A DNA stretch of 64,000 bases, from NCBI GenBank assembly GCA_035758825.1, contig DASTWA010000004.1, positions 1 to 64,000 on the forward strand, given 5' to 3'. The notes beneath the pieces are model-generated. The model saw only the letters and a list, made by a program, of their open reading frames with translations, searched no databases and was not told the origin of the DNA. Origin of the DNA: JARIHD01 sp035758825. GTDB lineage: Bacteria > Patescibacteriota > Saccharimonadia > Saccharimonadales > UBA4665. Made by a program: the position numbers and the translations under genes. Position 1 is the stretch's first letter; every line of letters begins with the position of its first letter. Below are positions 24,431 through 33,437 of this stretch, in pieces.

Positions 24431-25318
24431 ATGCAAAAAGAGAATATTCGATCGAATCTCGGTCGGTTGAGTCGTATCCCGATTCTGGGATACGTTTTAC
24501 GTTGGGTTTGGGATGTACTAAGATTGCCTACAAAGATTAGTTTTCTTAGAAAGCGGCTCGAGGAGACACGGGCAGAGCTGCGCGAGACTCAAGAGGCGTT
24601 ATGGGAATTGCGTGACCAATTTAAAATTAATGGTTTACTGGCTGAAGATCATTCACATGATGACTTCTACGTCCGTTTCGAAAACACTTTCCGGGGCACG
24701 GAAGAAGAAATTAAGCAGCGCCAGAAGGTTTACCTCCCTCGTTTCAAGAAACTGAATGTCAACTTCAACAAGTATCCAGTTCTCGATATTGGCTGTGGCC
24801 GCGGCGAGATGCTTGATAACTTACACGACGCTAAAATTAAGGCTATCGGCCTAGATTTAAATGAAAGCATGGTTAGGCGTTGTAAAGAGCGTGGTTTTGA
24901 CGCAGTCCAGGCTGATGCATTTGAATACTTGGCGGACCTTAAGCCTGGAAGTTTGGGCGCTATTACTGGCTTTCACCTCGCTGAGCATATCCCCTTTGGC
25001 CAGCTGCTCAAGTTGTTTGAGGCATGCAATCGTGCGTTAGCGCCTGGTGGTATGGTCATTTTTGAAACCCCTAACCCTGAGAGCATAGATGTAGGGTCAT
25101 ACACTTTCTATTACGACCCTTCGCACTTGCATCCTCTTGCTCCACCGGTGCTCTCTTACGCCTTAGAGACGCGCGGCTTTGATGTAGATATTCTTCGATT
25201 ACACCCGCGCAAGACAGAGAAGGAATTAGAAAAAATCAAAGATCCTGATGTTGCTGAAGTGGTTCGTCGCTTCAACGCACCCCGTGATTACTCCGTAATC
25301 GGCTACAAATCAAACTGA
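24431..25318 (+). CDS. SAM-dependent methyltransferase, WbdD-like, upstream of the glycan ABC exporter
   Basis: A 295-residue protein. Residues 1-30 are amphipathic (IPILGYVLRWVWDVLRLP), residues 35-65 form a charged coiled coil, and the SAM domain begins near 115 (YPVLDIGCGRGEMLDNL), with AITGFHLAEHIPFGQLL and VIFETPNPES following. Proteins of this layout occur in ABC-exporter glycan clusters. There the known WbdD caps the chain end by methylation, which sets length and allows recognition by Wzt. Here wzm and wzt follow 65 bp downstream. A WbdD-type kinase domain is absent. Confidence 0.8.
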   Translation: MQKENIRSNLGRLSRIPILGYVLRWVWDVLRLPTKISFLRKRLEETRAELRETQEALWELRDQFKINGLLAEDHSHDDFYVRFENTFRGTEEEIKQRQKVYLPRFKKLNVNFNKYPVLDIGCGRGEMLDNLHDAKIKAIGLDLNESMVRRCKERGFDAVQADAFEYLADLKPGSLGAITGFHLAEHIPFGQLLKLFEACNRALAPGGMVIFETPNPESIDVGSYTFYYDPSHLHPLAPPVLSYALETRGFDVDILRLHPRKTEKELEKIKDPDVAEVVRRFNAPRDYSVIGYKSN

Positions 25319-25345
25319 CCGTCATAAAAACAACGACGTGTTAGA

Positions 25346-25383
25346 TTGAGGATTAAGCAGATAGATAATACAATAGGTACAAC
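25346..25383 (+). promoter_or_regulatory. Leaderless promoter of the wzm-wzt-glycosyltransferase operon, GTG start
   Basis: TTGAGG (25346-25351), a 17-bp spacer and TACAAT (25369-25374) precede the GTG at 25384 by 9 nt. No Shine-Dalgarno is present, so the mRNA would start on or near the GTG. Confidence 0.6.
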
Positions 25384-26187
25384 GTGAAAAGTATTGCACA
25401 ACGATATAGATATTCTTTAATACTGCTACGCGAGCTGGTCATCACTGATTTTAAGCTGCGGTACCAAGGCTCCTTCCTTGGTTACTTATGGTCCTTGTTA
25501 AGGCCTTTAGGTCTCTTTGTCATCTTGTACCTTGTGTTTGTTCGCTTCCTTAAGTTTGGTGCAGATATTCCTAACTTCCCCATTTATCTCCTGCTAGGCA
25601 TTGTCCTCTGGAATTATTTTGCTGATGTAACGAACGGGGGGATTGGGGCAATTGTTAGCCGAGGTGACTTGTTGCGGAAGTTAAACTTCCCTAAGTATGT
25701 CATTGTCTTGGCGGGCTCATTCTCTGCACTAATCAATCTTCTTATAAACTTCGGGGTCGTGTTCGCTTTCATGATCTTTAAGGATGTAGATTTCCAATTA
25801 CATGGCCTCCTCGCTCCCATCGTAGTCTTTGAGTTATTCTTGTTCTCTCTGGCTATGGCATTTCTTCTGAGCGCTCTTTTCGTACGCTTGCGCGATATTA
25901 ACTATGTGTGGGAGGTGTTTATGCAGGGTGCTTTTTACGCCACCCCGGTCATCTATCCAATAACTATGCTACCGGTATCGGCAGCCAAGATCCTACTCCT
26001 TAACCCTGTCGCTCAAATGATTCAAGACTTGCGCTATTTGTTGGTAACCCCTCAGACACCTACGATTAGTTCTGTTTATGGCAATGACTGGATTAGACTT
26101 GTGCCAATCACAATGGTTGTATTTTTTATGGTAATAGCCGTTTGGTATTTCCGTAGGAATTCACCAAAGTTTGCGGAGGAAATTTAG
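25384..26187 (+). CDS. wzm: Polysaccharide ABC exporter, permease subunit (Wzm-like)
   Basis: A 267-residue ABC-2 type permease with six hydrophobic segments and the family-typical N-terminus (LLRELVITDFKLRYQGSFLGYLW). It pairs with the following ATPase to move a lipid-linked glycan across the membrane. The start is GTG, set by the promoter spacing. The wzt ATG follows directly after its stop, so expression is coupled. Confidence 0.95.
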   Translation: MKSIAQRYRYSLILLRELVITDFKLRYQGSFLGYLWSLLRPLGLFVILYLVFVRFLKFGADIPNFPIYLLLGIVLWNYFADVTNGGIGAIVSRGDLLRKLNFPKYVIVLAGSFSALINLLINFGVVFAFMIFKDVDFQLHGLLAPIVVFELFLFSLAMAFLLSALFVRLRDINYVWEVFMQGAFYATPVIYPITMLPVSAAKILLLNPVAQMIQDLRYLLVTPQTPTISSVYGNDWIRLVPITMVVFFMVIAVWYFRRNSPKFAEEI

Positions 26188-27399
26188 ATGACTGATACTG
26201 CTGTAAAAGCTGACGGCATTTATAAAGATTTTATTTTGCCCCACGAGAAAAAAGACTCGGTCAAACGCGTGTTTACGGGTGTTTTCAAAAAGAATGACAG
26301 CAGCAAAGAAGTGCAACACGCGCTCCGCAATGTCACCTTCGAAGTCCAAGACGGGGAATTTTTTGGTATTGTCGGCCGCAACGGAAGCGGTAAAAGTACG
26401 CTCCTAAAAATGCTTGCAGGCATCTACCAGCCATCAAAAGGAAGTGTTAATATCCGCGGCAAGCTAGTGCCATTTATTGAATTGGGCGTAGGCTTTAATG
26501 CCGAGCTTACAGGACGGGAGAATGTGTATCTTAATGGCGCTCTACTGGGTTTCTCCAAAAAAGAAATCGATAGCCGTTATGATGAAATTGTTGAGTTTGC
26601 TGAACTAGAGCGGTTCATGGACCAGAAACTCAAGAATTACTCGTCAGGCATGCAGGTCCGCTTGGCCTTTTCGGTGGCAATTATGGCCGAGGCAGATATT
26701 CTGTTAGTAGACGAGGTCCTGGCTGTTGGTGACGCCTCTTTTCAACGTAAATGTTTTGACTATTTCCGGTTGTTAAAGAAGCAGAAGAAGACAGTTGTGT
26801 TTGTTACCCACGACATGAGTGCTGTGCGGGAGTACTGTGACCGGGCGATGCTTATTGAAAAGTCGCGTGTTGTTGATATAGGGTCTCCACATAAAATCGC
26901 TACACAGTATACTAAGCTCTTCAATGAACCCACTAAAGGCCGTAAGGTAGAGCAAGGAAAACGGTGGGGTGATAAACGTCTGGAGTATACCGATATATCA
27001 CTCAACCATGAGCTAATGATAAAAAATGAGCAGCAGCTTAAGATTGATGTTGAAGCGGTAGCTGCAGAAACGATTGAAGAGCCGATAATGGGCTTCCTGA
27101 TCAAGAACCAGTCAGGGCAGCAACTAGTAGGCACTAACTCTCTTATCAAACAACAGCAACCAGGTGTTATTAAGAAGGGCGAGAAAATAAAACTCACATG
27201 GGTTGTTGATAATGTATTTTCTGACGGAACGTATTATGTGGATGTTGCCATTAACGATAGGGACGGCGTCACGGTCTGTGATTGGTGGGAAGAAGCTGCG
27301 AGGTTCGAGGTTGTAAATGAAGAGCGCGTTCCCTATCCGTTCAATCCGCCGGTAGTGTTGGAAATCAATAAGGACTCTAGCGCTTCCAAAAGGAAGTAG
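26188..27399 (+). CDS. wzt: Polysaccharide ABC exporter, ATPase with C-terminal glycan-binding domain (Wzt-like)
   Basis: A 403-residue protein. Walker A (GRNGSGKSTLLKML) is near residues 63-76, the signature motif (NYSSGMQVRLAFSVA) near 150-165, and Walker B (ADILLVDEVLAVGD) near 171-184. Residues about 250-400 form an extra beta-rich domain. In characterised Wzt proteins such a domain binds the chemically capped end of the polymer. This fits the WbdD-like methyltransferase encoded just upstream. Confidence 0.95.
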   Translation: MTDTAVKADGIYKDFILPHEKKDSVKRVFTGVFKKNDSSKEVQHALRNVTFEVQDGEFFGIVGRNGSGKSTLLKMLAGIYQPSKGSVNIRGKLVPFIELGVGFNAELTGRENVYLNGALLGFSKKEIDSRYDEIVEFAELERFMDQKLKNYSSGMQVRLAFSVAIMAEADILLVDEVLAVGDASFQRKCFDYFRLLKKQKKTVVFVTHDMSAVREYCDRAMLIEKSRVVDIGSPHKIATQYTKLFNEPTKGRKVEQGKRWGDKRLEYTDISLNHELMIKNEQQLKIDVEAVAAETIEEPIMGFLIKNQSGQQLVGTNSLIKQQQPGVIKKGEKIKLTWVVDNVFSDGTYYVDVAINDRDGVTVCDWWEEAARFEVVNEERVPYPFNPPVVLEINKDSSASKRK

Positions 27400-27402
27400 C
27401 CC

Positions 27403-28572
27403 ATGGCCAAGAAGCATGACAAAATCTCCATCTATGTAGAATCCATCCCGCTGGTTGAGGATAGGCCCAGCGGAGTTGCGCATTCGATTGCAGGTTTGAT
27501 AACGGAATTAGCTAAAAACTCGAAATTCCGTGAGCATTACGAGGTGGTTTTAGTAGCACCAAAGCGTGGTCTTCATAAGCTTGACCGTTGGCCGGGGCTA
27601 AGGAGCTGCCGCCGGCTTGGTCTACCGTTTAGGATGCGCATACTGAACGGCTTGATGAAATTCCATCTTTTGCCGCCTATGGATCTGTTCCTGGGTAAGG
27701 GTGTCTACCTATTTGGAAATTTTAAGAATTGGCCTGTCAGTAAACACTCAGTATCATTTACCTATATCCATGATATCTGTTATGCTCTCTTTCCCGAGTT
27801 CGTGGCGCCAAAGAATCAACAGATGCTCATAAAGAATGTTCCAAAATTCATTAAACAGACAGATTATGTAATCACGGTTTCAGAAAGTTCCAGAAGAGAG
27901 GTAATGGATTTCTATAAGCTGCCTGGCAACACCGTTGTCTCGCTCTACAATGGCGTTAATAGAGATCTTTACACAACCTATCCAACTGCCGAAGTGAGTA
28001 GGGTGAAGAAAAAATATAAGATTGAAGGGGATTATTTCTTCTATTTGGGAAATATTGAGCCACGGAAGAATTTAGAAAATTTGGTAAAAGCTTTTAACAT
28101 GCTGCCGCATGATAAATCGTTGGTTATTGTCGGAGGAAGTGGCTGGCTCAATGAAGGCGTCATTGCGGCTATCGATCAGGCTAAGGACGAGGGCGCTAAG
28201 ATTATTAAGCCGGAAACATTTGTTCCAGACGATGATGTCGCCCGGCTACTTGCGGGGGCGGTAGCACTTGTCCACCCTGCCTTTCATGAAGGGTTTGGTA
28301 TGACTCCAGCTGAGGCTATGGCCTCTCACGTGCCTGTGGTTGTTTCTGATATACCAGTCATGCATGAGGTAGTTGGTGACGTTGGCATTTATTGCGACCC
28401 TCATGATGTTGGTTCGATTGCGCAGGGCATGGAGAAAGCTGCTGCGTTTTCGAGCAAGGAAAGAAAGCAAATAACTGCTAATGGAGCAAAACGTGTGAAG
28501 CAGTTTAGCTGGTCGGCAAGCGCAGAAAAGCTAGTGGATTATATTCAGAAGGATCGGAGACTAGAATGGTAA
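27403..28572 (+). CDS. GT4-family glycosyltransferase
   Basis: A 389-residue GT-B enzyme. The second domain starts at YFFYLGNIEPRKNLENLVKAF, and the donor site AVALVHPAFHEGFGMTPAEAMA shows the GT4 E-x7-E pattern. It lies 3 nt after wzt and overlaps the next gene by 7 nt (ATGGTAA). It probably builds the polymer exported by Wzm/Wzt; the sugar and linkage are unknown. Confidence 0.9.
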   Translation: MAKKHDKISIYVESIPLVEDRPSGVAHSIAGLITELAKNSKFREHYEVVLVAPKRGLHKLDRWPGLRSCRRLGLPFRMRILNGLMKFHLLPPMDLFLGKGVYLFGNFKNWPVSKHSVSFTYIHDICYALFPEFVAPKNQQMLIKNVPKFIKQTDYVITVSESSRREVMDFYKLPGNTVVSLYNGVNRDLYTTYPTAEVSRVKKKYKIEGDYFFYLGNIEPRKNLENLVKAFNMLPHDKSLVIVGGSGWLNEGVIAAIDQAKDEGAKIIKPETFVPDDDVARLLAGAVALVHPAFHEGFGMTPAEAMASHVPVVVSDIPVMHEVVGDVGIYCDPHDVGSIAQGMEKAAAFSSKERKQITANGAKRVKQFSWSASAEKLVDYIQKDRRLEW

Positions 28573-29015
28573 AGCCGAGTGACTTCGAACATCGCATTCA
28601 GATTGCTAACTTCGATAGGCAGATCGCAGAGATGCGCTTGGAGCAGATGCAACGCGAGAAGGCCCAAGCCGAATTCCAGGCTAATTGGTACGAAAACGCT
28701 CCCCTGAGTTGGTTGCTTCGTAAAGCGCTGATCGCCTTTGATCGGGCTGTAGCTACTCGGATGACACGTGTAGCCGAAGAAGTTCCCACCTACGACACGA
28801 GCATACAAGTAAAAGTTTCTGAGAAAATAACCGCCCAGGACCTGCACGTTCTGAGCCGGTCTTATGAACGAAGTGTCGGGAGTAAGGTTGTGGGCCCTAC
28901 TGATGGCCAAGTGGCAATTATGCGTTATATGTGGCTGGCTTACCGTATTGTCCGTAAGGCCGTAAAGCTCGTATTGAGGCCAGTGCTTTCAAGGCGACGA
29001 GGAGCAGTGGCATGA
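28566..29015 (+). CDS. Small hypothetical protein of the glycan-export operon
   Basis: 149 residues with an N-terminal amphipathic coiled coil (RIQIANFDRQIAEMRLEQMQ), a Trp-containing segment and a basic C-terminus (RRRGAVA) with a hydrophobic helix (AIMRYMWLAYRIVRKAVKLV). No enzyme motif is seen. It overlaps genes on both sides (7 nt and 4 nt), so it is translated as part of the set. It may be a membrane-peripheral scaffold for the glycosyltransferases, which is a guess from layout. Confidence 0.7.
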   Translation: MVKPSDFEHRIQIANFDRQIAEMRLEQMQREKAQAEFQANWYENAPLSWLLRKALIAFDRAVATRMTRVAEEVPTYDTSIQVKVSEKITAQDLHVLSRSYERSVGSKVVGPTDGQVAIMRYMWLAYRIVRKAVKLVLRPVLSRRRGAVA

Positions 29016-30862
29016 AGACATTGATAGTAGATGGTCAGATGTGGCAAACAAATGCTTATTTCCGTGGTATGGGCGGCTATGCCTTCGGGCTTTTAAGCGC
29101 AGTGGTTGCGGCTAACGAGGACATAGAGCTACACATTGTTTTAAACGAGCGAATGAACCACGACGAGTCACGAATTAATGGAATTAAAAGTTGGCTGCCC
29201 GCGGCTAAGATACACATCGTAGCGTTGCCTCATGAGCCAAAGCCGGACAGTGGCGAAGAAGAGCGTGCTGCTGCTGCACTGGATGCTCTGATATCAGGGT
29301 TGGGGCGTAAGTATGAAGAGATATACTATTTCATTCCTGCACTGTTCCTTTTCCAATACTGCGCGGTGTTCCCATCTAACGTCCGTAAGGTACTCCTATT
29401 TCACGACCTTATGCCACTCATATATCGCAAGGAGCTTGGCAAATACTTCCCGCCACACATATACTTCCCGCGTTTCAGGACAATTTTTGAAGCCGATCTA
29501 ATTGTGACGAACTCCCAGACAACTGCTACAGACCTCTTAGCTTATATGGGCTTAGATGAGACCAGGGTGGTCAATATAGACGGCTCTTTGAATGAGCGAT
29601 TGGTCCACGATGACAGTATCAAGCAAGACGCCCGTGACGTACTTGATCGTCTCGGTTTGCGTAACATACCATACATAATGATGCCAACGGGGGGCTTGGA
29701 GAACAAGAATAACGTACGGGCTGTCGAGGCCTTTAGATTACTGTGTGACGCCGGCGATACGAAAACACAGCTGGTAGTGACGTCATTCTTCAGTGATTTA
29801 GCGAAACGAGAGCTTCAGCTTATTGCCGGCGATAGGATCACATTCACTGGCAATATCGACAACGAAGACTTGCTTATTCTTTATACCCACTCTACGGCGT
29901 TGTTGATGCCGTCCTTATATGAAGGTCTTGGTCTGCCGGTTCTTGAAGGCGTGGCACATGATAAGCCCGTTGCATGTTCGGATGTCCCTGTATTTCAGGA
30001 GATCCCACGGTTTAATGATGCCTTGTATGTTTTTGACCCATTTGATGTTGAGGATATCGCACGTGCCCTGGGGGACGCCCTCAAGAAGCGTGAATTTGCC
30101 GCAAGGCAAAAAAATTACCCGGAGATTCTTAGGAAATATAGCTGGCGGCGCTCGGCTGATATTTTTGTTGAGGCGATCGGTAATGAGGCCCACTTCACTC
30201 GCAAAGATCAACCAATAACCAAAAAGTACGCCGTTCTTTGCCCAGATCCGCGAAAGAATAAAGACGTTGCAGATTTCGCCCAGCGGATGTTTGCTTATGC
30301 GCAACGGGCCGGCGTTGACATAGTCTACTTTATCGATCCAGGCGGTGACGATGAGGTAGGTTCTTTGATTTTCCCAGACTACATCCGGTCACTGGCGCTC
30401 TGTTACGACATCGATAGAGTTTATGCAAAGATGCGTGAGACGGACTTCGATGAGATTCTGCTTTTCCCACGCAATGACAGCCGGTTCATCAAGCTGCATC
30501 GAGCAGTATTGAGCATTCCAGGATATGTATATGTCTCAGACACAGGCTATGAATCGATACTCAAGGAGTTGGCGGAAAAGAAGATGATAAGTGACTCCCA
30601 GATGTCGGCAGAACGGCTAGTAATCAGGAAGGCACATGAGAATGAGGCCTTCGATGGTGTGTCTATGGTTGCCAGGGCAAAGGGATTAATAGTCGAGCGC
30701 CCAATGATGTCGCTGGTTAATAGGGCACTCCAAGCGTTTAACCTAAAGGTGCCAGTTCTTGAAGTAGACGATAGTCACAAGGTGAAGGAGGGGAAGAACG
30801 TGCATAAAAAGCAGCAACAGGCATTCGGTGAGCTACTGACCTTCATCGGAGGCAAAAAATAA
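29012..30862 (+). CDS. GT4-family glycosyltransferase with C-terminal extension
   Basis: A 616-residue protein. The first 400 residues form a GT-B enzyme, with NIPYIMMPTGGLENKNNVRAVE opening the donor half and STALLMPSLYEGLGLPVLEG at the donor site. Residues about 405-616 are an additional alpha/beta domain without recognised motifs. The start overlaps the previous gene by 4 nt (ATGA) and the end touches the next (TAATG). Strand, spacing and family point to polymer synthesis in the Wzm/Wzt operon. Confidence 0.88.
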   Translation: MKTLIVDGQMWQTNAYFRGMGGYAFGLLSAVVAANEDIELHIVLNERMNHDESRINGIKSWLPAAKIHIVALPHEPKPDSGEEERAAAALDALISGLGRKYEEIYYFIPALFLFQYCAVFPSNVRKVLLFHDLMPLIYRKELGKYFPPHIYFPRFRTIFEADLIVTNSQTTATDLLAYMGLDETRVVNIDGSLNERLVHDDSIKQDARDVLDRLGLRNIPYIMMPTGGLENKNNVRAVEAFRLLCDAGDTKTQLVVTSFFSDLAKRELQLIAGDRITFTGNIDNEDLLILYTHSTALLMPSLYEGLGLPVLEGVAHDKPVACSDVPVFQEIPRFNDALYVFDPFDVEDIARALGDALKKREFAARQKNYPEILRKYSWRRSADIFVEAIGNEAHFTRKDQPITKKYAVLCPDPRKNKDVADFAQRMFAYAQRAGVDIVYFIDPGGDDEVGSLIFPDYIRSLALCYDIDRVYAKMRETDFDEILLFPRNDSRFIKLHRAVLSIPGYVYVSDTGYESILKELAEKKMISDSQMSAERLVIRKAHENEAFDGVSMVARAKGLIVERPMMSLVNRALQAFNLKVPVLEVDDSHKVKEGKNVHKKQQQAFGELLTFIGGKK

Positions 30863-32073
30863 TGGCCAAGAAACGAATTCTCGTCGTAAACACATTCCCC
30901 ATCAAGAACGCATTAACCGGCGGTCAAAAACGTGAAGAGGCGATCGTACATACCTACAAGAAGGCCTTCGACACGGTGCAGTACGTCGGTGTTTTCTTCA
31001 ACGAGCATTACAAAGAGTATGACCCTGCAGATATCCCCATTCCGCCTGAACTTGTTGAAACCATGCGTCAAAGTCCACACACAGGAGATATCGTATGTGG
31101 CAAAGCGATCTACGATAACCCTACTGTTAAGCGCAAGATGACTGCCCTGCTGAAGCGCCTCAAACCCGACATAGTACAAATAGAGCAAGTATTCCCGTAC
31201 TTTGGTATGAAGCCTTTATTGGCAGAGCTGGGGATGAACCCTAAGATCGTATTTAGTTCGCATAATGTCGAGGCACCCCACAAGAGGGAGATTCTTGAAA
31301 GTGTCGGTATGGACAAAAAAGAAGTAGACCCTATTGTAAAAGAAATTGATGATGTAGAGAAGGATCTGACTAGGGTCAGCGAACTGGTTATCGCCTGCAC
31401 CGAATCCGATAGGCAATATTATGCCAAATATGGCGCCAAGAAGTCGATTGTAGCCCGTAACGGCATGGCGCCCATAAAGACAACACAAGAGGCGCTGTCG
31501 AAGTGGCGAAAGTATTTTGCTGAGCATAGCATCAACAAGAAGGCGGTCTTTATCGGGAGTGCCCACCCGCCCAACTGGGTTGGCTTTGAGCAGATGGTTG
31601 GCACAGGTGTTGGCTTCATGCCCTTTGATTCAAGGATCCTTTTAGTCGGAGGCATATCCGACTACTTCGAACAGAACTTCCACGAAGAGTATAACCCATA
31701 TCATTTAACGTTTTGGCAGCGGGTAATTCCTTGTAATCGTCCAGACAACGACAATCTTGCCGCAATCATTAAGCTTGCCGACGTAATCATCTTGCCTATG
31801 ACTGAAGGTGGTGGTTCTAATTTGAAAACTGCAGAGGCAGTGCTTTCTGGTCGGCCGGTGGTCGGTACCTCACACGCCTTCCGTTCCTTTGATGAGCTCA
31901 AAGATCTTCCGAACGTGTATATTGCAGATACGCCCGATGCATTTAGGGATGCTATTGTGAGAGCGATGCGTGGACCAATAAAACCCCGCAACGCATCAGA
32001 GAGAAAATTGGCAGATTCTGTATTATGGGAAAATTGCTTGGCTGGCGCCGTGAAAGAGGTTGGTAAATTATGA
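30862..32073 (+). CDS. Glycosyltransferase, GT4-like
   Basis: A 403-residue protein with an N-terminal Rossmann-like start (KRILVVNTFPIKNALTGGQKR), KIVFSSHNVEAPHKREIL in the acceptor half and the donor site ADVIILPMTEGGGSNLKTAEA. This is the GGG-type variant of the GT4 donor loop found in surface-polysaccharide enzymes. It overlaps the following gene by 4 nt (ATGA). Confidence 0.85.
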   Translation: MAKKRILVVNTFPIKNALTGGQKREEAIVHTYKKAFDTVQYVGVFFNEHYKEYDPADIPIPPELVETMRQSPHTGDIVCGKAIYDNPTVKRKMTALLKRLKPDIVQIEQVFPYFGMKPLLAELGMNPKIVFSSHNVEAPHKREILESVGMDKKEVDPIVKEIDDVEKDLTRVSELVIACTESDRQYYAKYGAKKSIVARNGMAPIKTTQEALSKWRKYFAEHSINKKAVFIGSAHPPNWVGFEQMVGTGVGFMPFDSRILLVGGISDYFEQNFHEEYNPYHLTFWQRVIPCNRPDNDNLAAIIKLADVIILPMTEGGGSNLKTAEAVLSGRPVVGTSHAFRSFDELKDLPNVYIADTPDAFRDAIVRAMRGPIKPRNASERKLADSVLWENCLAGAVKEVGKL

Positions 32074-33416
32074 GTAGGCAAAAAATTTGGATCGATATGA
32101 CAGACCTGAATGTGTGGTCTGGTCACATGACCGGAGTACAACGTGTGATTTACCAGAACGCCGTACGCTTTGCCGCATCCGACAAGTACGATGCCCATTT
32201 CTTTGTATTTGACCCGGCCCAAAAGGTCTTTGCGGAAGTTTCGTTTGATGAGATTCGCGAACGCATCGAGTCGTCGGCGTCATCCGATGATGATCGTGGC
32301 AGCTCATATAGAAGCTTAAAACAACGCCTTAAGCATGCTCCCCGTGCGGTCATTAGGCGAATGCCTGCGTCTGTTAAGCGGCGCGTGCCAACGGTCGTTA
32401 AGCGGGGAGTGAAGAAGAGCGCCCGCATTGGACTCCGCGCCCTTCGAGAGGCTAAGCAGCAGCTGGACGCTAAACGAATTGTGACTCCCCTGCACAGAGA
32501 GATTGCTGATTTCTCGAGAGGTGACACAGTGCTTCTTATGGGCAAGACATGGGATCTTCCTGACCTTATGCCTTCGCTTGGGCAGCTCAAGATGGATAGA
32601 AAATTCCGAATAATACATTTGGTACATGACCTTATCCCTATTTTCGAAGTCCATCTTTTTGGCCCCGGGTTGTTCGAGCCTTATACCCGGAATATGTTTG
32701 AAATCTGTAGCTTGAGCGACGGTATCTTAACAAATTCCAAGGCGACCAAAAAAGATGTCGAACGTTTCTGTGAAGAACTCAATATACCAATGCCGCCAGT
32801 GGTGTCAGTCCGCCTGGGGGACGATTTGCTTGAGGTTGACTTGCCAGAAGATGAACCGTCCCCAGACGAGCGTATTAAGAAGGGCGAGTTTATTCTACAG
32901 GTGGGAACTATTGAAATTCGAAAGAACCACCAGCTGGTCTATATGGCCTATCGTGAGGCCGCATTAAGGGGTATATCTTTGCCGACATGGGTAGTTATGG
33001 GAGGTCAGGGATGGCTGACGGGCGACGTTATTTGGCAGATGGAGCATGACCCGCTTGTAAAAGACCGAATCGTGATCTTGCGTGGTTTCCCGGATCGCGC
33101 CCGCCTATGGCTATATAAAAACTGTCGATTCACTGTTTGTCCCTCTACTTACGAGGGGTGGGGTATGCCGATTGGTGAGTCTATGGCCTATGGCAAAGTT
33201 TGTATTACCTCGAAGACCTCGTCTATGCCTGAAGTCGGCGGAGACTTTGCAGACTACGTTTCGCCTTATAACAGTCAGGATATGCTCGACAAGCTAGTAG
33301 AATACATGGATGACTCCAAGCTAGCTAAACGTGAGAAGCAAATCAGAGCCGGGTATAAGATTACAACCTGGGACGATACGTTTAATAAAATTGAACAATT
33401 CGTCAGTGGTCTCTAG
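32070..33416 (+). CDS. GT4-family glycosyltransferase
   Basis: A 448-residue enzyme beginning QKIWIDMTDLNVWSGHMTGVQR. The donor half shows FILQVGTIEIRKNHQLVYMAY and CRFTVCPSTYEGWGMPIGESMA. A basic stretch at about residues 85-135 could contact the membrane. It is the last gene of the tightly overlapped plus-strand operon begun at wzm. It converges on the GT-C-like gene with a 21-bp gap and no visible terminator. Confidence 0.9.
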   Translation: MSRQKIWIDMTDLNVWSGHMTGVQRVIYQNAVRFAASDKYDAHFFVFDPAQKVFAEVSFDEIRERIESSASSDDDRGSSYRSLKQRLKHAPRAVIRRMPASVKRRVPTVVKRGVKKSARIGLRALREAKQQLDAKRIVTPLHREIADFSRGDTVLLMGKTWDLPDLMPSLGQLKMDRKFRIIHLVHDLIPIFEVHLFGPGLFEPYTRNMFEICSLSDGILTNSKATKKDVERFCEELNIPMPPVVSVRLGDDLLEVDLPEDEPSPDERIKKGEFILQVGTIEIRKNHQLVYMAYREAALRGISLPTWVVMGGQGWLTGDVIWQMEHDPLVKDRIVILRGFPDRARLWLYKNCRFTVCPSTYEGWGMPIGESMAYGKVCITSKTSSMPEVGGDFADYVSPYNSQDMLDKLVEYMDDSKLAKREKQIRAGYKITTWDDTFNKIEQFVSGL

Positions 33417-33437
33417 CTATTAAGCTACAGGGAGCCA

